Shown here piece by piece: positions 36,145-48,057 of a stretch of DNA of 64,000 nt. The first letter of the stretch is position 1. Each line of letters starts with the position of its first letter. The DNA lies in contig JANVCC010009942.1 of the NCBI GenBank assembly GCA_025345505.1, positions 1,080,354 through 1,144,353 on the forward strand, written 5' to 3'. The translations under genes and the position numbers were made by a program. This stretch comes from Todiramphus chloris collaris (taxonomy: Eukaryota; Chordata; Aves; Coraciiformes; Alcedinidae). The notes under the pieces were generated by a model. That model searched no databases. It was not told the origin of the DNA and saw only the letters and a list, made by a program, of their open reading frames with translations.

Positions 36145-36880
36145 TGTTGGGGTCTTGGGGAGTTATTCTGTTTTCCTTCTTCTCCTAAAGAATTTTTCCA
36201 TATTTCTTCATCAAGGAGATAAATGGCTGTACTTAAGAGAGACAAAAGGACCTGGACACAGGAGGAGGGGTCCAGCCAGATGAATAAAGGAGGTTAGGTG
36301 GAGCCCCTGGGGCTCTTCTTTTGCTCCCTGCATTCAAGGTGAGGAGAAGCGGCCCTTGTGGTGAAGAGAACTCATCCCCACTGCATCTTCTGTTCTCCTA
36401 CCCCTGCTGACTCCCGAGGATTCTGCTGGACACTGAGATCAGCTTGGAGAGAGGTCATTCCTGCTGCATCTCCTGCTTCTCCTTCTGCCCCTGCTCTCTC
36501 CCAGGGATCCTGCTGGGCACCGGCATCGGCTGCCCAAGGGGGTTTGTGAAACGGGCTTTTCGTCAGCCATTGCCACATGAGGACTGAGCTGGCTCCAGAG
36601 CGGTGGGGAGGGCATCGCGCCCTCCCTGCTCACTGGGAGCCACCCCAGAGGTTGGCACTGGGTTCCTGGCGCTGTTTGTTGTTTCTACCATAGTTACCGT
36701 TGTTTGTTTGCCTTATTATATATATATTTAGTAAAGAACTGTTATTCCTATTCCTCATATCTTTGCTGAAAGCCCCTTAATTTCAAAATTATAAGCATTT
36801 GGATGGGAAGAGGTTTCATATGCCATTCCAAGGGGGGTTCCTGCCTTCCTTGGCAGACAGCTGTCTTTCAAACCAAGACA
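36145..36880 (+). repeat. 3' LTR of ERV-L-like provirus 3
   Basis: 736 bp, same borders as the 5' LTR. It is preceded by integrase coding sequence rather than a purine tract, and followed by the GAAAG target repeat. Confidence 0.93.
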
Positions 36881-36885
36881 GAAAG

Positions 36886-39800
36886 ACAACATAAATGAAC
36901 TACTTCATTATGGGCTTAATTTCTTGCAAGATGGCAGCTAGTGGAGGCAGTAGAGGAGTGTCTTCTTGTTATAAGTGGCATACACACTCTCTTCTGAAGG
37001 CAGCTGGACAAATGCAAAAAATTTTGTATCCTGTAGTGATAAAAAGATTCACCTCTCTGATTACAGAGTGTCAGAGGAACCACAAATTGTTTGAAATCAG
37101 ACTGGGAATGGGAGGAAGAAGCAACACCAACCACTGGTGTGTCTTTGCAGGAGTAGCTTGTTGTAGCTTGCCCAGACCAGGATGATTCCCTGGTGAACCC
37201 ATTTTAGGAATAACAAATGCAGGAATGGGAATTTGGTTTCCAGAGGTCTGAGTTGAGGAGGATACAACCCTCTTTTCATATGTCCTTAAATTTACACATG
37301 AGGTAGGAAGGGTGTAGGAGGCTGGAGAAGAAATAAAAGGTTAAGTAAAAGGTTGTGACAGAAAATATTCAGGAAATAATAGTGACTGGCAATGTTCGAG
37401 CTATTGAAGATACTTCTAAAATGTCTAAAGGTAATAAAATATCAAAACAATAAAAATAAAAATATATGTTTTGCCTAATTAGACAGTATTAATTTAATTA
37501 TATTTTCCTTTCCAAAGATCATGAGGCAAACTCACATAATTTACATCCAGCACAGAAAAAAAATAATTACATATGCCATCCAATGTGCATGACCAGGTTA
37601 CAGTGACACTAACAAATGTCATATTTAGATGTTGCATATACACAGATGGAAATCTGGAATGAACTGAGCAGAAGGGGAAAAATCTTAGAATGCAAAATTA
37701 AAAAAATTAGTACATAGAATACAAATAGAAACCACTGAAATATGAAAATATTGTAAAAGAAAAGGATGGAAAAGGTGGAAGAAGCAGAAAAGCATAAACA
37801 GAAAAAAAGACACATATTTTAGTGACTGTGTTCTACTTTCAGTTCTCTTCAATTAATCTGTCTGGGTACTGTTTATGTGTGCCAGGATGCTGAGATGGCT
37901 TTTATGTGCTAGTAATATCAGAGAAACATGGCCATGGGGCTCTCAGAGCTGTTTCAGACCATGAAAACAGTCAGTTCTCTAGACTACAAATTCCTACTCA
38001 GTAAGCACCACTGGACTCAAACTGTCTGTATATTCAGGCGCTTTGAGAATTTGAAGCACATACATAGGTAACTAAATGACTCCTTGTTCAGTGTTCTCAG
38101 GTGCAGCCATGCTTATTAGCTCTGCCTCTGATGGACTGCAATGAATGACTCTGTATCTGTTGTGTAGGGATGAGTTTCAGGGATGTTCGTAGTCTAGGCA
38201 CTATGCCATGTCAAAACATGAACCTATCTGAGGTACATGTTGGATCTGAAATAACAGGACGTTTAGCATCTGGGGTGCTGGGGAAAGGCTGCTCAAGACC
38301 ACTTATGAGTAGAGGCTAATGAACTGGACTCACATTCGGATCCCTGAAGAGCTGCGAAGGAGTTTCTCTACTGTGCCCACGACTATACACATCGACCAGA
38401 TTTTTCCACTGTCTGAGATATCATGCATCTCTCATTTTTCAGAAAGAAGAGACCTGACTGTTTGGTTTGTATGTCCTTCTCTTTGTTCTTTTGGCAGGTA
38501 AGTCAGACAACTGTTTTGTAGGTCCAGGAGTGAGACGTTCGCTACCTGCCCAGCATCCCAGATGATTTAGCAGACATGCCCATATTTTTGAGTTTCTGCA
38601 AGTGCAAGATGTCCCCACATACATAGCAATGAATGTAAATAAAAGTGACAACAAAAACTTTGGCTGTTGTCTACAGTGGAGCTAAACAACTTGATTTATT
38701 CTGTAAAGGTATTAATAGTTGTAAAGCTATTATATTATAGTATAAGTACATAAAATAATGTTTTAAATTTTTATTATAATTTTCTTTAAGTGACAGTTTC
38801 TCTGTCCACAGAGGTTCCACTTGTGCTTAATATTTCGAGTTAGATTTGCGAGCAAAAAGCAACCAGTAACTTTCAAACCACTTTAGGGTTAGTTCCTAGA
38901 GTAAATAATATTATTTTAAAAATCAAGATATATACAAATTGTTGTAAATAAATTAAAACATCAAATGATAAAAGCATTTGTAGATTAGAATCCTTAATTA
39001 GATTGAAATTCTTAGATTTCAAATTACTCAAATGATTTTATTCTGAAAAATTAAATTCTGTGAATAGTTAAATTAGAGCAGTTGCTGTATGTTACAATAT
39101 AGGGAAGTGCAAATAATAATATTGTGGTAGATTTTTGATTTTTTTATCTTACAAAATTCCATTCTGGTAAAAACAGTAAATTATCTTGTTCTGGCTTCAG
39201 ATTCTAAGTGGGGGACACAGCATGCCACCCTGCCTCCAGTTAACAAATAAGCTTCATTACCATGATGATGTGCTGAATAGAAACTGAAAGGTTAAAATTG
39301 GAAATACTACCACCAGGTGGCTCACGATCAGATGAAAAAAGCCTCCTGATAATTGAATAAAATATGGATAGCTTGAAATAAGTGCAACATGATTTCTACA
39401 TGCCATGATCTACTGCCACCAGGAAGCCCTGAATGTATTAAAGTAGTGCTTTTGCTGTTGGCAACACAAAAATGCACCTACATGATGAAATGTTGCTCTG
39501 GAAAAATATTAAGATGATAGTTTGTACAACACGTAGACATTGTACTGTCGCAGGCGATCCAGTTTCTGAAGTCCTGAGTGAGGTCTAATGCTGTTAATGT
39601 AACCCAGGACAGCCCCTGTGTTTAGCTGCAGATGCAGTCTGTCAGCAGGCCACAGTGGGACACAGAATTTTGCATATTCAAGCATTTTTTTAGATAAGGA
39701 CTATGTTTTTTCTAAGATTCACTTCCCCTCAGGCACATTCTGAACTGCATTTCAATTTCCCCTGTGTCAGGGAATATGATACGTAATAATTCACCCTGTG

Positions 39801-41175
39801 AATGCCTTCTCCCCTGCTCAATTCAAATGAAAACAGGTTGATTTAAACCACTATTAACAAAGTTTGGCACTGAAATACTAAATGCTTTTAAATAATCAAT
39901 TATGGCACCCTGGTGCAAGTAGCAATAATATTCAAATGTTCTTTCTCTAACACCAACAAGAATATGAAACCACTCTTAAAACAAATAGGGTGTTTTGTCC
40001 CAGGAAAAAGATATCCATAAATGGGGTATAATATCTGCTTCTTTCCTAGACATACTATAACCTGTCTTAACTATGCATCATAATTTCTAATAATAATACA
40101 GATGACAATGAGCATGGACTTATCTGTAGTAAATATTATTGGATTGCTTGACCACCATGCAATTTGTTCTTTTTCTGTGATCAAGAATTAGGGGTTTGAT
40201 TTTTCTTTAGGAACGAAAACCAGAAGCTGTTTTACTTTTTCTTGGTCTTCTTGTTTTTTTCTGAAATTTCTTCTCTTCCATTATTGTTGAAGTATATTTA
40301 TCATTTGAGAGGATTAGAGTATTCTTAGAAAAGGTGCTAGTTTAATCTTTTCTCTGGTAATAAAAGATGAAGGTATTCTTCATACAAAGGATTTGATCAA
40401 CCAGTGTCTTACAAACACTATATCTGTTTACAGTATATTTAAATATAATAACCTATGAAATTAGTATTGTTTTAACACCTTATCATTAGACCCATGCAAT
40501 CTGCATATTCAGACTGAAGATGGACACCTTATTCTTGAGCCTGCTATGTGACTCAACTTGTCTCTTTCCATTCATCTTCAATCACATATGACTTTTAGAT
40601 TCACCTCCACCTCCATAGTTACACTGAATTAATTTCCTAACTATTACAAGGTAAAACTTATCATCATGAGTTCAAGGAATACTAATATTAACTTTTCATA
40701 CATTGTAAGACAGCTCTATTACTAAAAAATGTGGAGTTTTGATCTAAATTATTGCATTTTATAAAACAGAATCTCAATGAGAAAAATCAAAGAAATAGAG
40801 GTGGTTTTGTAAAGTAAAGTATTCTGCATAAAACTTATCTTGCATCTAAAAATTATCTTGTATTGAATACATAAAAGATGTTCAAAAGGAGAAATTATAA
40901 TTACAAAGAGAATAACAGAGAGAAGAGAAATTTCTTCATCATGACTCTGCTACAGTATTTGAAAAGACATCAAAGGTGTTTATTGTGTTGTTGCACTTCA
41001 GCATTAAAAGAGAGCTATAGGTAAACAAGAGTGGGAATTTTATAACTTTCTGTTTTGACAATTTTCTCCCATTTCAAGCAAACATATATAAAACTGATGA
41101 CAGAAAACAACTGGTTTGGCCATTTGGCCTTCAAATTGCAAGATCATATAAGAAATATGGCAAAATTTTGCCTAC
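36886..41175. other. Intron sequence with no recognised feature
   Basis: AT-rich intron. I see no exon, RNA gene or transposon I can name. Short open frames have no recognisable domain. Confidence 0.6.
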
Positions 41176-41212
41176 CTGAGCAAATGGTGTCACGATCAAG
41201 TCATCTCCATGT
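41176..41212 (-). CDS. PDE4D: PDE4D exon: UCR1, HGDDLIVTPFAQ
   Basis: A 37-nt microexon is read from 41212 to 41176. One base completes the Ile codon left open by the exon at 59544, then twelve codons read HGDDLIVTPFAQ and end on a codon boundary. The acceptor is TTTGCAG and the donor GTAGG. This peptide is a hallmark of UCR1 in all PDE4 proteins. Both phase and length fit the neighbouring exons exactly, so the splice borders are secure. It is far too short to stand out as an open reading frame and was found by matching the expected continuation of the upstream exon. Confidence 0.95.
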
Positions 41213-41849
41213 CTGCAAAAATTAACAGAGTTTTAAGTTACATACTAGTGAAAATTTCTCACTGCTTAAACAGGAAGAAAATCAGGTTCTACAATGCACT
41301 GTAGGTAACTCTAGTTTTATTCTTCTGCATTTAATCTCTACCACTGCTTTACACATTCTTTAAAAAGTAAATATCAGCTTAGTTATTGTCCAGCTGCTTG
41401 TTATGTCTGTGGGATGGATCATGAGCCAGCCAGTTTCTGTGCTGCAGGTTGGGCAGATGACTATCTTCCTAGAGTGCAGAGACCATCTGCAAAGATTTCA
41501 TCCCATAGGATGGAGGTGAAAACACTGAAAGTGACTTCACTTTTTTATGGAGTCAGACCTTTCCAAGGGACCATGGGGACAGGGAAAACAGGAATTTTCA
41601 GTTATCATATCTAGCATATATGACAGCAACCAAGATGAAAAGTTTTCCAAAGACAAAAATCCAAAATTACTCCTTTTTTAATTTTCCTGCATTTTCCTGC
41701 AGTGAATTTATCGTGATGAGGTGTAAATTGTAAGCATAAATTAGAATATCTAGAGAAACATTCTGAAGACCTGCTGAGATACAGTCAAAAAAGAGAAGGT
41801 GTTTTTTTAATGTGGTCAGAAAAAAGTCAAGATATCTATTAAGGAGAAG

Positions 41850-42341
41850 TGTTGTGGGAAGCCTTGTCTTGTCTGAGGAATTAGAATGAGAATTAGATAG
41901 CTAACCTTGAATGTACATCTGTATACCCTTGAGGAGGCCAGAAAGTCCTAAGAAAAGAACCACCAGTTCACAAATAGGGAAAGCTTATCCATGTTAACAG
42001 AAAGAAAGAAGCAGCACCCAATTGTGGACGGGTGGTCCTTGATTAGGCCAATCAGGTGTGGGCACTTATTATTTAGAATGATTATAAAAGGGCTTACAGC
42101 CAGAGGAGCAGCAACATGAGAAGCATGAGCATTTGAGCCTTTGGAGTAGCAGTGTGTAGTCTGTCTTCAGCAATGGCATGTCAAGCCATATTACAACAGA
42201 GTACTGAGTTCCAGACCCTAGACACCATTTCTAGAAATGAGAGTCTGCACTTGCCAGGGTAGAGCTTCACAATGAATGCCCTGAATAAAGTTTGTCTTTG
42301 TAAAGGCCACGGTAAACTCAGATTAAGACTTTCCAGACACA
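41850..42341 (+). mobile_element. Probable solo LTR of an unnamed retrovirus family
   Basis: The stretch starts TGTTGTGGG and ends near CCAGACA, with LTR-like control signals in order: CCAAT at 42048-42052, TATAAAA at 42083-42089 and AATAAA at 42284-42289. No primer site or coding region follows, so it would be a solo LTR. I could not find a clear target duplication, and its ends are approximate. It differs from the ERV-L-like LTRs in this window. Orientation is antisense to PDE4D. Confidence 0.5.
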
Positions 42342-45300
42342 CTTGAAGAATATGAAGTGAACACAGATGGAGACATAAGAGCTCTGACTAAATCAAGGAG
42401 GGTGAAATGAAAAAAACATATTTACACCAATTTGACACATACTTTTTCATGGACAAAACACAGTCAAATTAAAATTCCTAGTTAATCTTGACACAGTGTT
42501 TATAGCATAAATTACAAGACTAGGGGAAAGAATTGTGATGCTTTGTATCAGTTTAAAGCATGATCATACAGGTTTGCCACACTCCTCCATTTGAGTGAAA
42601 AACTCACTTATCTCCTGAGGGTAACTACTGCCTGCAGATGCTGGTCAGGCTTTAAATGCAACTGGCATAGTCTGTGTTGGATTCTCTGCTACACACTTGG
42701 GACACAGCCTATTTGAAAGAATAAAGCTGCCAACAGACTTTGAAAAGCTGTAGGGGACAGTGGCTGTCTAGAATCCCTGAACTGTGCTTCAGAGCAAGAA
42801 CTAAGGCTTTTGTCATGTTTTCACAAGAATTGACTCCATTTTTACAGAGCCATATTTGGACAATTTTTTTTTTTTTTATTAATATAGAAATGTAGCAAAG
42901 ATAAAAGCAAGGGAAAATCCATACTGTCTATACACAACATAAAAAAAATTGAAGATAAGCATGAAAGTAGTTTTCTATTTGAAACAGAAGATCTATTGAG
43001 GACTCCTTTTTCAGAGTAAACATCTATATTTTTGGACTAAACATGACATCCACTCATTTGTGTATACAAGGCTGATTTAGGCTTACTGTCCAATAACATG
43101 CCATAAATACGGCTTATATAAGACATTCATATTTTGCTTGTATATATGCTGGCACACAAATATACCATGTGCAAAACCACAAATGGAGAAAAGAGAGTAA
43201 GGTGATCATTTACCCTATTGCTAGGACATTTTTTCCTGCCCCAGTAACACCTTACAGGTCAAGACAAATAAGTAAACAAGAAACATAGGAATTGAGTATG
43301 ATGAATATATGCATATATTTTAGTAGCACTGATATCTGATTCTAGATTCCACTCTAAAAAGTAATGGAAACATCATGTAATGATACTAGTCTGTGGAAGC
43401 CGTGCTCTATAAGGTCAGCAAGCAGTAGGGTTGTCTGGCTGCTCCACACAGCTTGCACTTCAAAATCATGTGCATTTGGAGAATTCACATGGGCTGGTTT
43501 CCAATACTAGTTTGTGGAGTCAGAAATCACATTCTTCCAAGTTAGTTTATTTGTGCTTAATGTTAGTTTCTAAAGACTTCAGAAACAATTTTGTAATCCT
43601 AATAAGACATATCCCAGGCCTGGCTCCAAAAGCAAAGAATGACTGGAGACAAGAGGCACCTCTCAATGTTGTGCCCACATTATGGTGTGTGACAGAAACT
43701 AGCTTACAGCGTTTCACAGATAGTCAGTGAAAAGCATCTAAGGGAGGGGTAGATGCTATGACACTGTGCGAAGGTTGTGATTTAGGACTGAGAGAGCAAT
43801 CAATTGAAATTGTTGATGGAGTCATGAGCTACAGAGGAGGGGTTTGTTTTTCCCAGAGCGTTTCTTTATTTCTGGGAACATGTACCTTAAAGTATTTTTA
43901 CAAAGAGCTACTTAAAACTACTTGTTCTATAACAAAGTGCACTAAAATTACACTGTGAATGAAGCAGACTCTTGTCAGCTACTGACTGAATGTTTCTGAA
44001 ACCAAATTTTTCTATATCACTATGCAGTTATGTCCTCCTGATACTTATTCTTAATACAGCAACAGAGTTTGCACTAAACAGAGTTTGTCATAAAAGTGTT
44101 GCTGTAATATTGTGAGTTATGGAGAGTTCGGTCTACTTAATTTCAGTTGAGCTTAACCAGATGGAAATGTATTGTCTCAGAAAATACATGGTCCCTGAGA
44201 AGTCCACTATCCCAGGCACAAGAAAGGCTTTTCATAGTAGTTTTCCTTAGACTGTCTAACTATGCAAGTTAGACCTAGTAAGAAACACCAAAGGAAAAAA
44301 ATTTCTCCAGTATAAATCTCACTAGCAAATACTTCAGATGCAAATGTTACCAAACACCCCAATTAACTTTGTATGGAGCACAAATCAACCATTTCATGTT
44401 GATGAAGAAAACAATACTTGGCCACCTTATGATCAGAGATCCAAAAGACAGCTCAAAACACATGTGGATCATTACAAATGGCTAATACACACCAAGATAC
44501 GCCATGTACTAACATACCAGGAGCTTTCCAGGTATAATGGATATTTTACTTGAGAAAATACTTTAATTTTTCATGCCACCCTTTTAGTATCTCAGTTCCT
44601 AAAGATACACTTACTAGGTTTGAAAGAAGCTTTTGAATACTTGGAGTCTGCTCTTTTGAAGTCATCAGCATTAAGTTACCCAAATTGTAATTTTACTTCT
44701 ACTTCCAGTTGAACTGCATTTGAATACAAGCTGAGAGGCTCTCTCAAGAATGGGAAAGACAGAATTATCATATCCATTATAGACTGAAGGTCTGGAAAGA
44801 CACAGTGAATACCAAGGTGGTTTTTTTTAAAACAGTATTTTGAGATTTAATCCAGGCAGCATCAGCAACTATTATCTGGTTACCTATGTATCTTACTGTG
44901 CATAACCAGCATCATATCACAGTGCCTGTGCTTTTGAGCAGACTAGAAACAAGAGACTTTGATGGATGACAAGGGTAGCTAACTACATCTCAGTGATGAT
45001 GATCTGAACTAAGACTCATTGAATCCAGAAGCTTCATTCAGGAGTAGTGGATGAGCTGGAATCAGAATCAGCTGACTAACTCAAAGAATGGGGAGTATTA
45101 CTAATTTTCCCCATTCTGTATAATGTGCTCTAGGAACACTATCAAGCATCTTTCATCTCCCATGACAGTATCATAGCACCTTTGGAAGAGTTCAAGGAAG
45201 ATTAAGGCCTCTTATGTTAGACTCATCTACTGCCTTCCTCAGGAAGCTTAAACCTTTTCCAAGGAGCCTGCACTTGCACAACTAACTTGGGTAGTCCACC

Positions 45301-46442
45301 TGAGGAAATTATGTAAGTACTGATGTAATGGGACATCACTGAAGGATGTCAGCATGATGTGCAAGATATGAAAACACAGGACAACTCAAGAAATCACCTG
45401 TATCATACTGTTCCAAACAGCCACCAAGCTTCAATGCTTTAATCCTACCATAATATAGCAAACCATTTAGATGACATAAGAATGGTGGACAACCCTGAGC
45501 GACTGACCTGCATTAAGTCAGACAGAATTATTCAATCCTAAAGAAAAACAGAGCATGGACGTGTCAGAGTGTTTCACTGGTGTTTCTTTCTAAAATTGGA
45601 AAGCAGTGTGTCTGGGGGTCACCGAGGCAATGTCAAGGGAAAAGAAGTTACTGCAGTGCGGGGATTTGATTTGTGTGTTCAAGGTGGGGATGGATTAAGC
45701 CAGGGGGTGTAGGACTTTGAAGCATAAAAGAGGTTAACACAATCAGAAGAGTCAAGGCCAATTCAGCAGTGCCATTGTTGGACTGTTCATACAACACAAA
45801 TCATCATTTAGCTCTAAGCAAGGCTGTAAACAAACAGGCATCAGTGACTAAGGAAAAGGTTTGTTTTCTTCTCAGATTAGAGAAAATTAGTGAGTGGGTG
45901 TGCACACAGGACTGGAAGCGATCAAGTTAGTGTAGCTTAATGAGTTACTATTAATCAGTTTTGATTGTATTAGCTGACACGTATAAACTCTGAACTTGTT
46001 GCAAATGAAAATAAAATGCATTATCTTCAACTGCTTTTAAGCAGCAGATACTTGATTGTTTTCTTGTCCCTGCTTAAGTGTTGAGAACTGATAAGATTGC
46101 GTTACTTGTGAAGAAGATGTGACTTTACACATGAATCTCCTGCTGATGCGGGCTGAAAGATATCTTCTCTAAAATGACATGAGAGCAGAACCACTGAGAA
46201 CAGCACCTATGCAAATAACTTCCCAACCTGAGCAAGCTTGCTCTCAGACAGCCACAGGAAGATTGTCTCAGCTTCAAGGTTTAGAAAAAAGGGTTCCCTA
46301 ACCAAACTCAAAGGCCTCTAAGTGTGTGTATATAAGAAGAAACACGAAGACTTCAAGAAAAACAAGGCATACCCATCAGAATTTCAGATTGTCCATTTTT
46401 ATGGAATGAACTCTACAGCTAACACATTAGTGCAACTGCAAG
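42342..46442. other. Intron sequence with no firmly recognised feature
   Basis: AT-rich intron. A weak LTR-like promoter and polyadenylation arrangement near 45980-46020 is discussed in the findings. No exon or RNA gene seen. Confidence 0.55.
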
Positions 46443-48057
46443 CATAGAATCATAGAATCATAGAATCATTATGGTTGGAAAGGACCTCCAGGGTCATCAA
46501 GTCCAACCTTTGTCCTAGCATTTCTCAACCACTACACCATATCCTCAAGCTCCACATCTAATCGTTCTTTAAACACCTCCAGGGATGGTGACTCCACCAC
46601 CTCCCTGGGCAGCCTGTTCCAGTGCCTAACCACCCTCTCAGTGAAGAACTTCCTCCTAATATCTAATCTAAACTTCCCCTGACGCAACTTGAGCCCATTC
46701 CCCCTTGTCCTATCATTACTAATTTGAGAGAAGAGACCAACACCGGCCTCTCTACAACCTCCTTTTAGGTAGTTGTAGAGCGCGATAAGGTCTCCTCTCA
46801 GCCTCCTCTTCTCCAGACTAAACAAACCCAGTTCCCTCAGCCGCTCCTCATAGGGCATGCTTTCCAGCCCTTTCACCAGCTTTGTTGCCCTCCTCTGCAC
46901 TCGCTCCAGCACCTCAATGTCCCTCCTGTACTGTGGTGACCAAAACTGGACACAGTACTCAAGGTGTGGTCTCACAAGTGCCGAGTATAGGGGTACGATC
47001 ACCTCCCTGCTCCTACTGGCCACACCGTTTCTGATACAGGCCAGGATGCCATTGGCCTTCTTGGCCACCTGGGCACACTGCTGGCTCATGTTCAGATGGC
47101 TACTGACCAACACCCCCAGGTCCTTTTCTGCCAGGCAGCTCTCCAGCCACTCCTCCCCAAGCCTGTAGCGTTGCTGGGGGTTGTTGTGACCGAACTGCAT
47201 GACGCGGCACTTGGCTTTGTTAAACTCCATACAACTGAGCTCAGCCCATCTCTCCAGACTGTCCAGATCCCACTGCAGAGCCTTCCTACCCTCAAGCAGA
47301 TCGACATTTGTGCTTAATTTTGTGTCATCTGCAAATTTACTGAGGGTACATTCAATTCCCTCGTCCAGGTCATTGATGAATATATTAAACAAGACTGGTC
47401 CCAAAACTGAGCCCTGAGGGACACCGCTTGTGACTGGTCGCCAACCGGATTTTACTCCGTTCACCGCCACCCTCTGGGCTCGGTCATCCAGCCAGTTTCT
47501 AACCCAGCGAAGAGTCCTCCTGTCTATGCCATGACCTGCCAGCTTCTCCAGCAGAATGCTGTGGGAAACGGTGTCAAATGCCTTCCTGAAGTCCAGGTAG
47601 ACAACATCCACCGCCTTGCCCTCATCCACTAGGCGGGTCACCTGGTCATAGAAGGAGATCAGGTTGGTTAAACAGGACTTGTCCTTCATGAACTCATGTT
47701 GGCTGGGCCTGATCCCCCCATTGTCCTGCACTTGCTGTGTGATCACCCTCAAAATGAACTGTTCCATAATCTTTCCCGGGACTGAGGTCAGGCTGACAGG
47801 CCTGTAGTTCCCTGGATCATCCTTCCTGCCCTTCTTATAGATGGGTGTCACATTGGCAAGTCTCCAGTCATCTGGGACCTCCCCAGTTGACCAGGATCGC
47901 TGATAAATGATGGAGAGAGGCTTGGTAAGTTCCACTGCCAATTCCCTCAGCACTCTCAGGTGGATCCCATCTGGCCCCATAGACATGTGGGTTTCCAGTT
48001 GGCTTAGAAGATCTTTAACTACCACTTCCTGGATTATAAGGGGACTGTTCTGGTCTG
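46443..48057 (-). mobile_element. CR1 LINE, 5' truncated, well preserved
   Basis: The 3' end (46443-46470) has three copies of the ATAGAATC octamer typical of CR1 tails, then a UTR, then an open ORF2 on the minus strand. The 5' end is truncated within ORF2, just before the RT domain, near 48057. It is the best preserved coding CR1 in the window. Confidence 0.92.
46532..48025 (-). CDS. CR1 reverse transcriptase, 497-codon open frame (transposon)
   Basis: This is the C-terminal part of CR1 ORF2 protein, the reverse transcriptase that copies the element's RNA at a nicked target. The frame is unbroken for 497 codons from 48025 to 46532. It shows [71 protein letters not shown] and catalytic FADD (47324-47335), followed by the thumb and C-terminal region ([47 protein letters not shown]). 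The endonuclease domain and the natural start are missing. The first Met shown is only the start of the open frame and is not a natural start. It is unlikely to be expressed as a useful protein. It is transposon coding and not a host gene. Confidence 0.88.
   Translation of the reverse strand: MVVKDLLSQLETHMSMGPDGIHLRVLRELAVELTKPLSIIYQRSWSTGEVPDDWRLANVTPIYKKGRKDDPGNYRPVSLTSVPGKIMEQFILRVITQQVQDNGGIRPSQHEFMKDKSCLTNLISFYDQVTRLVDEGKAVDVVYLDFRKAFDTVSHSILLEKLAGHGIDRRTLRWVRNWLDDRAQRVAVNGVKSGWRPVTSGVPQGSVLGPVLFNIFINDLDEGIECTLSKFADDTKLSTNVDLLEGRKALQWDLDSLERWAELSCMEFNKAKCRVMQFGHNNPQQRYRLGEEWLESCLAEKDLGVLVSSHLNMSQQCAQVAKKANGILACIRNGVASRSREVIVPLYSALVRPHLEYCVQFWSPQYRRDIEVLERVQRRATKLVKGLESMPYEERLRELGLFSLEKRRLRGDLIALYNYLKGGCREAGVGLFSQISNDRTRGNGLKLRQGKFRLDIRRKFFTERVVRHWNRLPREVVESPSLEVFKERLDVELEDMV

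Larger units (their letters stand above)
30988..36880 (+). mobile_element. ERV-L-like provirus 3 with two LTRs and target duplication
   Basis: LTRs at 30988-31719 and 36145-36880 bound an internal region. A perfect 5-bp duplication, GAAAG, flanks the whole unit (30983-30987 and 36881-36885), so it integrated as one piece. It has a perfect tRNA-Lys(1,2) primer site, then gag, protease, RT, RNase H and integrase, and no env. The integrase frame meets the 3' LTR at 36145 directly, with no polypurine tract. My by-eye comparison of the two LTRs gives about 60 differences in 735 bp, near 8%, so it is an old insertion. It lies in a PDE4D intron in antisense orientation. Confidence 0.93.

Noticed and set aside
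36145-36880. 3' LTR of provirus 3 as an independent solo LTR
   Set aside because: Its left neighbour bases do not match GAAAG on the right, whereas GAAAG does flank the whole 30988-36880 unit.
30988-36880. An env gene in the ERV-L-like copies
   Set aside because: Integrase joins the LTR directly and no envelope-like frame is seen. ERV-L families commonly lack env.
46532-48025. Long open frame as a host gene
   Set aside because: Every block is CR1 reverse transcriptase, and the element has a CR1 tail.
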